From NCBI GenBank assembly GCA_020466095.1, contig CM035808.1:37446502-37510501 (forward strand): DNA of 64,000 nucleotides, in the 5' to 3' direction. This document shows, piece after piece, positions 22,043 through 36,200 of this stretch. Under the pieces are notes generated by a model. It was given only the letters and a program-made list of their open reading frames with translations, made no database searches and was not told the origin of the DNA. Every line of letters starts with the position of its first letter. The first letter of the stretch is position 1. Source of the stretch: Chlorops oryzae (lineage: Eukaryota; Arthropoda; Insecta; Diptera; Chloropidae). The position numbers were made by a program, and so were the translations under genes.

Positions 22043-23470
22043 CCTGCTCGTATTTGGCTCCGTGTTCTTTTCTGCAATACCATCCTGCCTAATATAAGCA
22101 CAACCAGAGCAAACTTTCTCTGCGTACGCCCCTGCTTTCAGCAAAGTTTTTGTGACTTGTAAGCATCTTATTCAATCCTTGCTTAAGCTTCGTCCATAAA
22201 AACACAAAATTATATAAATTGGTTTTTAGAAACTTCATTGGAGATCTTAAAGTGTAAAATTTTAATTTTTCTGTTGCTCTTATAAAAAAAATTTATTAAT
22301 TGCATTTAATCGAATGTAAATAAGTGTGTCAAATAAGCTTTTTTGGAGCACTCTTAAATAAGAGCAACACTACTTACTAACAATCAATAGAAACTGCTTA
22401 AAGTCAGTTTTAAGTTTTATTTACCCTTTCTCCCTTAATAAGAACAGGAAAATGGCGAAACAGAAACGTTAAAAGCAATTAAAGCTTATTTTGAAAGTTG
22501 CCAGACGTCGACGAGAGCTCACTATAAAGTGTGCAATCTTACTGACGTAGAAACAATTTCCAGAAAACAGTTCCAAGAAAAGCACCTCAGCCGAAAGTGT
22601 ATTTAATATTTTAACAATATGTGGAGTCCTAGTTCTTGGTTCACTAATTAAAATTTTAATCAAGAAAAAAATAAGGTACTTTAGTGGTTGCTGTTATAAA
22701 ATCAAATGTGCACAAAATGTGCAAGAAAAAATTTATTGTTTTGAGAACGGAATTTCCCCTTGAAATAAATTGATCTCAGTATTTCCGGGCAATACGAAAC
22801 GCCCCGAAGGTAGCAAGTGCGAACAAGCACAAAAAGTCGAGGGAATGTTGATTTCCCCCTATGGCTTTTATATTTAATTACAGAACAATAAAGTGTAAAG
22901 AACATCGAATTCAACGAGCTTCGAATGTATTAACATGCAATCGATTGTTGATCTGTACTGCATGCAATGGAGGAAGTCCCTGCTGTTCGTGATACTATTC
23001 ATTACGAGCCAAACCGAAAATCAACTCAGCGAACCAAAAGAAAAATTTTGTTTTGTTTTATTCAATTTGTACAGAGTTCCTACAACTTTGTTCACGACCA
23101 TTCTTGTTCAATTGAGTCCTGAAATTGCAATATATAAGACTGGATTGAGTGAGGATCGCGCTTTTTCGACGATTTTGCGTTGGTGCGTGCGGTGGCAAAA
23201 AAAAAATTCATAAGTAACTTCGAACGAACTTACAAAGGATGTTGGTGGAAAATGCAGCTACAAGGTATACTTTTAATATATTTTATATTTTGTATGCTTA
23301 AAGCAAAAGATTCAAAATATTGAGACTTCAAAAGTTGGAGCTCAAACAGTGCTTCAGAAAAAGAGTTCAGCGCCACCGCACTTAAGGAATCAGAAATATC
23401 CTGTTCGTCTGTTTTATCCTTTTTGATATTATCATGCAATTTTCATGCTTTGTGCATATCATTTACTTAT
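22043..23470. other. Intergenic, no gene seen
   Basis: A weak inverted pair GTTGCTCTTAT / ATAAGAGCAAC (22273-22372) is the only structure noticed. The 92-codon frame at 22935-23213 has no recognisable domain, no splice sites and a composition like its surroundings. Confidence 0.4.
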
Positions 23471-23604
23471 TATACCTTTTCCGAAGGAAAGGGTATATTA
23501 AGTTTGGCTCGGAGTATGTAACATACCAAAGGAGTCGCGATAGATATAGACATATATATTATATATATTCTTGATCAGGGTGACAAGAGGAGTCGATCTA
23601 GCCA

Positions 23605-23664
<60 letters not shown>

Positions 23665-24079
23665 GGTCACACTTTAGTTTTTCGTAATTAACTCCTAAGC
23701 CATGAAAGATATCATATTGAAATTCGGCATGGACATGAACCAGGTAAATGTCCGAAAAACTGCATAAACTCTGTTTTCGTAGTCCCTCCTTGGGTCGTGG
23801 GAAGTGGTTCAGAAGTTTAAAAAATCACGATTTTTAAGGTTTTTCCTGGATAACTTTTTTACTATACATCCCAGCTTATTGAAATTTGGTGTGTGTATAG
23901 CTAATATGTCGACTTAAGCTTTCGCTGAAAAAAAAATTGCGACATCGCTATAACTATGGTCATCATCCTACATATAAGAAAAAAAACACTTTTTCTCTTA
24001 TTCTCATATCTGTATACAAAAATGATTTTGTTTTGCTTCTTCCGATTGTGTATTTTGTCGCCAAATAAAGTCGTTTCTT

Positions 24080-24407
24080 AAGGTTAAAATTTGACCATGA
24101 CCACCATTCGCAAAATTCGCAAAAATTTGATTTTCACTATTTTGAATTGAGTATTTCACAGCTAAACAAAATGTCCTCTAAGGGTTAAAAATTTATCAAG
24201 ACCACCATTCGCGAAATTCGCAAAAAATTGATTTTCACTATTTTGAATTGAGTATTTCGCAGCTAAACAAAATGTCCTCTAAGGGTTAAAATTTGATCAT
24301 GACCACCATTCGCGAAATTCGCAAAAATTTGATTTACACTATTTTGAATTGAGTATTTCGCAGCTAGACATATTGTCCTCTAACGGTTAAAATTTGACCA
24401 TGACCAC
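24080..24407 (+). repeat. Central tandem repeat of the helentron, ~101-bp monomer
   Basis: Monomer starts at about 24080, 24180, 24281 and 24382 (AAGGGTTAAAAATTT, then ACCACCATTCGCGAAATTCG and TTTTCACTATTTTGAATTGA). The array resumes at 25211 after the MITE. The same monomer appears at 6627, 15220, 19605 and, inverted, at 25670-26000. Confidence 0.9.
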
Positions 24408-25210
24408 TAGGGTGCTCCTTAAATTGCGAAATTTCGAAAAGTTACCGGGCTACCTCGCCATTCGGTTCTACTACCTAAAAAATGAACTGGAGATTTTTTT
24501 TTCTTTTTTACATTGAGTTTTAGGGGTCGCTACCAGCAAATGAAAAGTTTGAAAACGTATTCTTTGAAGGATTTTTACTAACTAACAAAAAGAAAATTAT
24601 GTGGTTAGAGCTCGCCATTCGCTTCTACCACCTAAATAACACACGTGTGATTTAAAAAAATTTTTTAAATTGAGTTTTAGGGGTCGTTACAATGGGTCAT
24701 AGTTTGGGATAAGTATAAACTTAAGAAATCGTGCCTAAAAATATGTTATGAATTGGATTTTATTTTTTTAAATTTATTCTGTTTATTTCAAATGTGACTT
24801 TTTAAAGCAAATTTCGAGTTATACTTTAGGGTGCTGTCGGTTATACAAATGAAAGTATCAGACTTTCAGAATCTGAATTATCAATTGAGATTGGAGATTG
24901 AAGTGCGTCACGAAAAATTTTCGCAAAAAACCACCGTATTCTGGCCTGTTACAGAATCTGGTTGTCGATTTTATACATTCTGCCTCAAAGAATACCTTGT
25001 AAACTTCGATAAAGTTGAAAGAAATTTTATTTTTCGTTTCGTATTTTAAATTAGTATATTTTTAGGCAGGCAAAATTTTCAAACTTTGAGCCGTGGTAGC
25101 GACCCTTAAAACTCAATTAAAACAACAACAAAAAAACATGAGTTCGTTTATTAGGTAGGAGAACCGAATGACGAGGTAGCCCGGCAACTTTCAAATTAAG
25201 GAGCACCCTA
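24408..25210. mobile_element. hAT MITE inserted in a helentron repeat monomer
   Basis: TIRs TAGGGTGCTCCTTAAATTGC and …TTAAGGAGCACCCTA, about 60 bp with mismatches (CGCCATTCGGTTCTACTACC on the left). The 8-bp target duplication ATGACCAC (24400-24407, 25211-25218) comes from the monomer itself, so the empty site can be read in neighbouring monomers. Internally GAGTTTTAGGGGTCG and its complement are repeated. 803 bp, non-coding. Confidence 0.9.
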
Positions 25211-26426
25211 ATGACCACCATTCGCGAAATTTTTTTGCTTAATAATAATCTCGAGTTTTAGAAGGTAAATCGAAGTACAGATAAGGCATAAATAGATATC
25301 CAAGCTAGAACAACGAAAACGGCAGGAATTTTCGTTAAGGTAATGATTTAACATATTTTAGGCTGAGGAAAAGGTATGTGTGCAATCGGCTTTGCCGATG
25401 TAAACTTCTTTACTTGTTTTTTGTTATATTTGCGCCTCAAGTCTACAAAACTTACTAGTAATCAAATTCAATTTTAATCAAAACAAGTTTTACATCGGCA
25501 AAGCCGATTGCACACATACCTTTTCCTCAGCCTAAAATATGTTAAAACATTACCTTAACGAAAATTCCTGCCGTTTTCGTTGTTCTAGCTTGGATATCTA
25601 TTTATACCTTATCTGTACTTCGATTTAGCTTCTAAGACTCGAGATTATTATTAAGCAAAAAAATTTCGCGAATGGTGGTCATGATCAAATTTTAACCGTT
25701 AGAGGCAATATGTCTAGCTGCGAAATACTCAATTCAAAATAGTGAAAATCAATTTTTTGCGAATTTCGCGAATGGTGGTCTTGATAAATTTTTAACCCTT
25801 AGAGGACATTTTGTTTAGCTGCGAAATACTCAATTCAAAATAGTGAAAATAAAATTTTTGCAAATTTCGCGAATGGTGGTCATGGTCAAATTTTTACCCT
25901 TAGAGGACATTTTGTTTAGCTGCGAAATACTCAATTCAAAATAGTGAAAATAAAATTTTTGCGAATTTCGCGAATGGTGGTCAAATTTTAACCTTAAGTG
26001 ACGACTTTATTTGGCGGCAAAATACACAACCAGAAGAAGCAAAAAAAAATCATTTGTGTATTCAGAATTGAGAATAAGAGAAAGAGTGTTTTTTTCTACA
26101 CCGAGAGAAAAAGGTAGTTATATTAACTGAAAAAGCAGGTTAAAATAACCGAGTTCACCGTTAATTCTTAGCTTATGTGTAGTAGCGGTCGATTCAACAG
26201 TACAAACACAGTCAATAGGGATATAACTACCTGATGGTTGATATAACTGTCTCGCGGTTAAATCAACTGTCACCAGCGACTGGGAAAAAAAAAATTTATT
26301 TTTTGCTTTGACTTTTTTTTACCTTCTTTTATTAATATTTTTTTTTTTAAATTAAATTATTATGTTTTTTCTTTGTTCATTTGTTTCTTTTTAAATCTTT
26401 TTCTCTTTCATCTCTTTAAATTTTCT

Positions 26427-26499
26427 CGCCTCGGCCGAGCCTTGAACCGCAGACCACCACTTCGCTGGGCGAACGTCTTAACCATTACGCTAAACGAAC
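26427..26499 (-). pseudogene. tRNA-like sequence 1
   Basis: Minus strand: A-box-like TAGCGTAATGG and B-box-like GGTTCAAGGCT with tRNA spacing, and a hairpin TTCGC/GCGAA at the anticodon-arm position. The arm geometry is irregular (3-nt loop) and the acceptor ends do not pair well, so it is not a functional tRNA gene. Amino-acid identity cannot be given. Confidence 0.45.
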
Positions 26500-26696
26500 G
26501 AATTTAATTTGTTGGTCAAAACGCTCACTTGAGCTTATGGTTGCAAAATTTTTTGCTTGAAAATGAACCATTAAAAAAAATTAAATAAATTAAAATCTTA
26601 AAAATTTAGGAGAAAATTTTTGCCTTAAAAAACAACTACACTCTGAACAAAAAAAAAAACTGTAATTAAAAAAAAAAAATCCAGAAAAATTCCCGC

Positions 26697-26767
26697 CGCC
26701 AGCAGGGATAGAACCCCGAATCTCACGACGGTCAACTCACAGCTTAAACAACTGAGCTATTGAAAAC
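26697..26767 (-). pseudogene. tRNA-like sequence 2
   Basis: Minus strand: A-box TAGCTCAGTTG and B-box GGGTTCTATCCC, with a pairable T-arm and partial D-arm. The anticodon arm does not fold cleanly. The two boxes match Pol III consensus better than in sequence 1. Confidence 0.5.
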
Positions 26768-27215
26768 TCCGGAGACGGTTGATCAGAATGCGAACTTATA
26801 CGTCTAAGTGAACGAAAGCGAATTTGAACATAAAAAGTGACTACTTTTCAACTGTTGATTTGACTGCCTTTTTCAGGGCATTTAACGGGGAATACAGTTA
26901 ATTTGACCACTCTTACTTTAACTGTTCTAAGTGGTTGATTTAACAGTTCTTATTTCTCTCGGTGTAATGTGTAGGATGATGACCATAGTTATAGCGATGC
27001 CGCAATTTTTTTTCAGCGAAAGCTTAAGTCTACATAGTAGCTATACACACACCAAATTTCAATTAGCTGGGATGTATAGTAAAAAAGTTATCCACGAAAA
27101 ACGTTAAAAATCGTGATTTTTTAAACTTCTGCACCACTTCCTACGACCCAAGAAGGGACTACGAAAAAAATTTGTATGCATTTTTTTCGACATTTACCTC
27201 GTTCAAGTCCATGCC

Positions 27216-27996
27216 AAAGGATAATGGGCAAATTTGTATGGTGCCTGTCCTATCTGCAGCCATCGATAAGCTATGAGTTTTCTATTATTTTATTATGTGT
27301 CCAATGCGAATACGAGAGGTTATTACTGTGGTTTAATTTAGAAAAAAGTTATGGACATGAAAAGAACCATTACATGAAAAAAATATATTAGAATAACAAT
27401 CTTAGAAAGATAGTATAAGGCAATATAACTGTATATAGGTATGTTAAACAGTTAAAACAAAACAAAGTATTATGCAAAATATTTTATTAAAATAGCTTAC
27501 AACTAAAACCAATATTCATCAATCATCATCAATAACAAAACTATTTAAAAAGTCTACTGGTAAAAGAATATCCCCCTCTTGGTGTCTTGCCCATCCCAAG
27601 TACCACACCATACTCATTACATGAGTGCAACATCCCACCGTGTGCCTGCCACTAAGGCAACTACAGTAATAGTTTTGTATTGCTTCTCTGCTACTACACA
27701 AAACACACGGTTCACGACTTTCTGCCATTATAATTAAAGAAATGTGATTTATGTTCAAGTTTATAAAGTAAAACAAAGCCTACTACCTACTGAACATATA
27801 TTATGAGTTACGCGATGCTAATAATATAATATAAATATATAATATAAATATATAATATAAACACGCATATAACTCAGCTCCTAAACAAAATTTTATAATA
27901 GTTCCAGAACAAAAAAAAATCTATATTGACTCCTCTTTGGAATGATACTAGTGTCATCGATGGCCGCTCATAGGACAGAATGCCCATTGTCCTTTT
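27216..27996. mobile_element. DNA-transposon remnant with a zinc-finger ORF end
   Basis: Inverted ends AAAGGATAATGGGCA… (with TGCCTGTCCTAT inside) and …ATAGGACAGAATGCCCATTG, inserted in the inverted helentron copy. Target duplication not clear. A short AATATAATATA tract (27820-27860) lies inside. Contains the coding fragment 27519-27776. Confidence 0.55.
27519..27776 (-). pseudogene. SWIM-like zinc-finger C-terminal fragment of a transposon protein
   Basis: 85 codons. After a hydrophobic start come PCVLC, then YYCSC…GCCTH, giving CxC-x8-CxH as in SWIM zinc fingers, followed by WYLGWARH and an acidic end VIDDD. This cysteine/histidine block with WYLGxARH is known from C-termini of proteins encoded by multicopy insect and cnidarian DNA transposons; I cannot name the superfamily. 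Only the tail remains and no catalytic domain is visible. Confidence 0.5.
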
Positions 27997-28050
27997 AATA
28001 TGATATCTTTCATGGCTTAGGAGTAAATTACGAAAAACTAAAGTGTGACC

Positions 28051-30435
<2,385 letters not shown>

Positions 30436-32028
30436 TCGAATGTTGCTTATAAGCATCTGTGGGGTCGAAAGGGTTAAGAGACTGTTGTTGCAGCGTGATT
30501 GCTCGTGAATTGTGTTTTGCTTCATTGAGGTTGAGCAATGAGATTACTTTTTTTTTTGTGTTTAGAGAAGAGTTGTCTTCTTAAATTTTTTGATTTTTAA
30601 GGTCTTAAGAATGATGAATTTTTTATTGAAGGATTTAAAGCACTAACGAATAAATTCTATCAATAATTGCTATGATTTAACGATGCATAAAGAAGTATAC
30701 GTTTGAATATTTAAAACACAATTAATATAACTGTAAGCCTAAAGATATGTATAACTTGACACATTTCCAAGAATTAGCAGATTATCAATATCTTTGGAAA
30801 ATGAAAACATTTCAATTCGGCAACTTAAAATGTTCGTTAGAATATATTGTGTATGTGGCCAACAGAAAATATTCAAATTAAACACTTAAAAGAATACATA
30901 TCAATACTTAAAAGAAAATTGAAATGAATTTTAAATCTTCACCAAAGGAGCTTATTTAAGGATTAAAAACCTTTCGCAAGATGTGTTTAAATAGACGTAG
31001 AAGAATGAACAATGAATAGAAGAAATAAATATTTGTCACTATCGGAAATATTCGAAACATTTATATGCATTAGGATAATGACACGACGACTCAAGAGATT
31101 TCACGTACTTGATTTGCCGGACAGGTTCATCAATACTTAATTCTTTTTCTTTCCTTTGTAATTAAATGTAAATAAACTTGTACATACTTATGTAAGGTAG
31201 AATATAATAGTTAGTTTCGATGGAAGCTTTCTATTTCTGTTATGTTTTATTTACTTTTATAATTAAATTTACTTATTGTCGTTTAAGGACAGATTTACAA
31301 TCTGTATAAAAAATTTAATTTAAAAAAAAAATTATATGCATACTTTTGGTTGCAACATTTAAATATTTCCTCTCAAAAGAGCTTAATTTCAGTTTTAACA
31401 ACTTATACAAAGCTATAAATATCCTTGAATAAAATATGTATAAAATGTAAATAATTTCAAGAGCAAACAAACTACATTGAAATTATTTTTAATATTAGTT
31501 TGCATATTTTTAGGTGCAGAATTTAAATATTTTCTGTTGCTACAAAATCTCTGTTTCCTTCATTGGAATGTTAAATTGAAAGCAATAACAAGTGGACCAT
31601 CGGCTTGATTTTAGTTGAATACTCCCCGAGAAATTTATCCAGGCTTAGAAAGGAATCTAGTATTGGAGACAGTAGGGATACTCCAGACGGTTGCTTAAGA
31701 TCATGTAGTGTTAATACACTGGATATCCTCATTGCGGCTATCAAGGAGAAGCGGACAGACTGGGAGGTACTGTGCCGCCCCTACGGCCGTGAGTCATTCA
31801 TATTTGACAGCAAAGCAGTTACGAAGTTAATCTTTCCGAAGTACTCGATGAAGAAAACAAAAGATCTGTTAAGACTGAGCAGATCTTCTTCACGAGAGAA
31901 CGACAACAGTGCTAAAGGAAGTCATACGAACAAACGAATTGCTTAAACTATACATAGGAGAAATGAGAACTTTCTTAATGGAACCCGGAGTGATAAAAAA
32001 TTTTCCGGTGAAAATAACCTTTTAAATG
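30436..32028. other. Intergenic with dispersed motif copies; unrecognised ORF
   Basis: Copies of the ~40-bp dispersed motif at 31336-31370 and 31501-31540 (a third, at ~30030, lies inside the neighbouring MITE). The 113-codon frame at 31605-31946 (+) is rich in S, R and K and resembles no family that I know; without splice sites or domain it is left uncalled. Confidence 0.4.
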
Positions 32029-32251
32029 CACTGAGCGAACTTAACCATGATTTTTTTAAAGGTCATTTTCATAGTCCTTTTGATTTTCGAGCAGAACAAA
32101 ATTTTCAAAAGAAACATGGTTGAGTCAACAACATTTTTGGTTGATTTGAAAGGAAATATTTTTAATTACATTTCTTTACGTTCGTTTTAATTCTCATTTG
32201 TTTTATAAAATAGGACATATAAGATATGTATTCATCTTAGAAATTTTAAAG

Positions 32252-32880
32252 CAGGGATGGGCAAAATGGGAAAATACATCGATATATATCGTATCGATAT
32301 ATTTAAAAATCATCGAAATTGAAACGATACTATCGGGGGAGAAATATCGAGCTTTCGATATATCGAATATTAAATACCAATTAAAATGACTATTTTACTA
32401 AAATACAGTGTACCTTCTGCTTCGGGAGAACCCTCCTAAGCGGACACTACTCTAAACGGACAGATTTCAGAAATTTTCTTGTGCTCCTGCTTCTCAAATA
32501 CTTTCCTCTTAAGCGAATACCTCTGTTAAGCGGACAAATATTTGGATCCCGTAGGTGTCTGCTTAAGACAGAGTACACTGTATATATTTTAGACAAAATT
32601 GGAGTGTATAAATGGACGTTTTCGAGTTCTCAGATGGTATGATAAGATATGATACGATAAGATAAGATATGAACGATTAAAATGCCGCTTTATATCCAAG
32701 AGAAATACGTGTGAAGCACAGGCTTACAACGATAGACATATATAAAATATCGCTTTCGATGTCGGGAAAAGTATATCGATGTACGATATATCACCGAGCA
32801 AAAATGTCAGTATAAATATTCGATATATCGTTTTAAAAACATCGATGTTTTTATATATCGATATTTTTTCCCCATCCCTA
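32252..32880. mobile_element. hAT MITE with ATCGATAT-rich arms
   Basis: Ends CAGGGATGGGCAAAATGGG and …TTTTCCCCATCCCTA; 8-bp target duplication TTTTAAAG at 32244-32251 and 32881-32888. Both arms are full of ATCGATATAT units. Carries the Tc1/pogo MITE 32406-32580. Confidence 0.85.
32406..32580. mobile_element. Tc1/mariner (pogo-like) MITE
   Basis: TA CAGTGTACCTTCTGCTT… to …CAGAGTACACTG TA. Internal CTTAAGCGGACA-type units are repeated. 175 bp, third level of the nest. Confidence 0.8.
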
Positions 32881-33298
32881 TTTTAAAGCATTGCGAAAGC
32901 AGTCACGACAACGGAGTGGCGAAATCGGATGAAGTCCATCCGATGGCTATTTTTGGGGTTATGTTCAGTAGAGGGCTCTGTGGCCATTTGTTTTGAACGT
33001 TGAATGAATTTGTTATGACATTTCTTCTTGTATTAGGTATTTTCGAAATTTTTTTTTTTATTTTAAAAATGTTCTTGTCATTTCAATTATGTCCGTGGTT
33101 AGTTCAACAATTTAAATTTAAATCCATTTTTGAAAATTATCATGTCAATTCACCCTGAAAGATGGTTGATTCAAAGGGAAAAATCTTAATTTTTTCCAAC
33201 AAGAAAATCTGTTAAAATTAAAAATATTCCTTGTTGAAGCCGTTTTGTATGTTGTTCCTTTTGATTTAACCAGTTTTCTGGTTGATTTTTTCTCTGTG

Positions 33299-36200
33299 CG
33301 GCACAAAAGTGTTTGCCGAACGTACTGCTATGAACAGTTAGTGATCGAACCCTTACTAAATAAAAAGGACGTGTTCTAAACGTCAATAAAGGAAAGAATG
33401 TAATGATATTTGCTTAAAATTTTTCGAAATTCTCATTTCGTTTATATTTAGATCATGTGCTTAGAATAGGATGATTTTTTTTCAAAATTCAAAGGACTTT
33501 CTGCTCTCTAAAATTGAGACAATTTCTTGGTCTCAACCCTAAAAATATTCCAATTTTATCACTTTAATATTTGTACTCTGCCAATACCCTGCCCTGTTTC
33601 AGTTAAAGGAGTAATTAATGAACATGTTCTTGCTTTTTTTCCCGATCTCAAAAATTTCTTCGTATTCGTTTTTAAGAGAAATCTATTAATTATGCCATGT
33701 AAACCGAATGCCAGCCTGCCAGCACCCAACTGCTTCTTTGGAATGTTGATATGTTACGAAAAACAAACATACAGTTGAAAAACATGCAACCTCTCGTGTG
33801 AGGCTGACACCTTACATTTGTATAACACGATGTTTTCGAACAATAAATCACTTCAGTTCCACTGTACTCCAGTTTGCTTCGAATTTCTTTCGACTTGCAA
33901 TTCAAAGCGACCATAAATCTTCGCAACTCCAAAGAAAAGAACGGCTTGGAATGATTTTTTGTTGTTCGTTTTTTTTTTTTTTTTTGGTGCTTGTGCAGAA
34001 AGTGCAATAATAAATTTATCACTCATTCATTCAGCATTTACGGAAGAGCTTCAAAAAGGATAAAAAAGAGCTTAAAAACTTTTTAGGGAGCCATTTTCTC
34101 TAGCAAAAAACTCGGATTTCTTTCTTTTTAGAACAAAAGAAAAATAATGAAAAAACGCTTAATGAAATTTAAGAGAAAATCAGAGCACTTGAATCTCCCT
34201 GCAAGTCCACATTGTGCATGGCGGCTCTTGGGCATTCTGCTGTCTGAAATGGACAGCCAAATTCAAAGCACCACCATCAATAGTCTGACATCTGCAGGGA
34301 TTGATCATGTCAAAGCACATCGCTTGTCTTCAGGCGTTGCACGCACACAAAATTTTTACGCTCAACGAAGGACAAACGCCGCCAAACATCCTCGTGTAAA
34401 CAAGAAGAAAAAGAACAACGCCATACACGCGCTGTCCAAGGATCTGAACGAGAAGCTACTACAGTATGCTTGAAAGATTGCAAACTTCAGAACTACGGAA
34501 TTACAAAACATAGAATTGAAGCGGCACGACGCATCATGCTCGATAAATTGGATTGCCAAAAAATATTGTGACAAACATCCATATAGGCATAGTGATAGAG
34601 AGAAAGAGAGAGAGAGAGGAGAGAGGATGTCTATGAAATTTCAATGTTCCTATCCTACCTGAACTGTTGCGGCATTTTAAGAACGTGAACAAAACCGTAT
34701 TATGATGCGCATTGTTTCCTCGCTGTTGGGCAAAAATACACCGAACCTCAATTGCAATTTTCAACGTTCAAGTGCCGTGCTAACCGAGCTATTCGAATGG
34801 CATAAAGGAAAATGCCAGAAAATGCCGGAAAATGGACGAATCTACCATCCAACATAGGCTGTAAATGGAAAGACAAAAAAAAGGAGAAGAAAAAAGGGGA
34901 AATATTCCTAGCCGGAGTATGTTTTCAGCCCCAGAGCAGTGCATTGATTTCGAGCATGACTACGAGGAGTGCGTTCTGATCAGCACAGCAACGAATAATG
35001 CAACGAGATTACACTGGCAAACATAATTGAGTCACAAGGTTCAAGTACGTGAAAAATGAAAAAAAAAAACGTACGGCGACATTGAAACCGATCAAATAAA
35101 GCCCGAAAAATCATGCTCGAGGAGATGACGCCCTATGCACTACTATCGGAATCGGCATTAATTATGCACTTGGACTCTATGCGTCGCAATTATTCGGAAC
35201 CTTTTGTAAATTGATTTTACAATTCAATGCGATGGGCTTTGATTGCAGCTGCAATGATATTGCGATGATATTATACCAATCGATGCTGCACAGAAATACC
35301 TTCCAACGGTTAATATTCCATCCACGTTCGAATGGTTTCTATTTTTTAAGGAAGATTTCGAATAAAGGAAAAAAAATTACGAAATGCCCAAGAATGTTAG
35401 ATGAGAATTCTTTCTCTTCTATTGTCTCAGATTGAACAAAACATTTTAAGAGCTATGTATAAAAAGTTGTGTGCATTTAAAGAGATCGACAACATGAAAA
35501 TCCCATAAAACTTGGTGTTATTTTGACTTGACGACTTGGCGTTAAAACTCCATAGCCCGAAGATGCACACACACATACCTGAACTTAGCGAAGTTAGAGT
35601 GAGTACGTAAATCAGTCAAGTTTTTGCTGCGTCTCGCATATAAAATTATTCCATAAAGTACTTTATAAAATAGAACTGTGTAAGGAGGAAAAGCTGCAGA
35701 GAGGATCCCACAAGCAAAATAAGAAGCAACAGCGGCAAGCAAGTTCTGCCATGTTAAGTTTTGTTGCTTCTAGCGTTCTTACTTTGAGCGTGCTAATGAA
35801 GCTGTAGCTTCAGTGCCTGGCCGCAAATGAAACCTCAATGTATGCGCACCTTACGGTTGCACTTAGCGTGTCTATACAGCATATCTATATATGTTTATTA
35901 ATATATGGATGTTTGAATGGAGGTATGTATGGATAGATGTTGTTGGTATCAGCAAAGGGATATGGGAGGAGTCGTCATGACCGCAGAGCTTGCTAGTTTT
36001 GGTTTCATTAAAACGCGTTACTGCATGTTGCATGTAGAGGTGTGCCTCAGCAAGATGTCTGAAATTCAGGAAATTTGTGTTTGCCAGTTTTTCTCTACTT
36101 CTGTTTTTTTTTTTTTGTTTTTTTGTTTTTGTTGCTCCGATTTTATTAGCAAAATTAAAATATTTAATTTATACAAACACTTGTACGTTGCAGTCATTAA

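Larger units (their letters stand above)
23471..25412 (+). mobile_element. Complete DINE-1-like helentron with central tandem repeats
   Basis: 5' end ATACCTTTTCCGAAGGAAAG; a TA run and core (23550-23605); (GTCT)14 at 23606-23661; a unique 5' block; a ~101-bp central tandem repeat; a unique 3' block; and the 3' end GGAAAAGGTATGTGTGCA followed by the hairpin ATCGGCTTTGCCGAT. Sub-terminal inverted repeats ATACCTTTTCC / GGAAAAGGTAT, a 3' hairpin and no target duplication are the marks of helentron-type non-autonomous elements (HINEs, DINE-TR). No Rep/helicase is encoded. It contains the hAT MITE at 24408-25210. Confidence 0.88.
26099..26964. mobile_element. CACCGAGAGAAA TIR element carrying two tRNA-like sequences
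   Basis: Ends CACCGAGAGAAAAAGG and …TATTTCTCTCGGTG, flanked by TA on both sides (26097-26098, 26965-26966). The helentron sequence is continuous across the insertion. Sub-terminal GGTTGATTTAAC-type motifs recur at both ends (26236, 26258, 26850, 26933). The interior has two tRNA-like stretches on the minus strand separated by AT-rich DNA. No transposase. Same family style as 32029-33298 and 60696-62355. Confidence 0.75.
25485..28050 (-). mobile_element. Second helentron copy, inverted, with three later insertions
   Basis: Minus-strand copy facing the first: 3' hairpin at ~25491-25508, ~3 monomers (25670-26000), the TTTTGTCGCC-type block, then interruption by the TIR element 26099-26964, continuation 26967-27215, interruption by 27216-27996, and the last piece 27997-28050 (GATATCTTTCATGGCTTAGG) running into the expanded microsatellite. 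The core and the 5' end beyond the array are missing. Confidence 0.85.
32029..33298. mobile_element. CACTGAG/CACAGAG TIR element, host of a nested stack
   Basis: Left end CACTGAGCGAACTTAACCATG-like start and right end GGTTGATTTTTTCTCTGTG. Sub-terminal GGTTGA(T/G)T motifs recur at both ends (32117, 32144, 33164, 33279), as in 26099-26964. No target duplication recognised. Contains the hAT MITE 32252-32880. Confidence 0.55.

Noticed and set aside
22935..23213. 92-codon frame
   Set aside because: No domain, no splice context, no codon structure that sets it apart.
26427..26767. Functional tRNA genes
   Set aside because: A and B boxes are present, but acceptor and anticodon arms do not fold properly.
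34147..34473. 108-codon lysine-rich frame
   Set aside because: No recognised domain and no neighbours that support a gene; reported only as part of an unassigned stretch.
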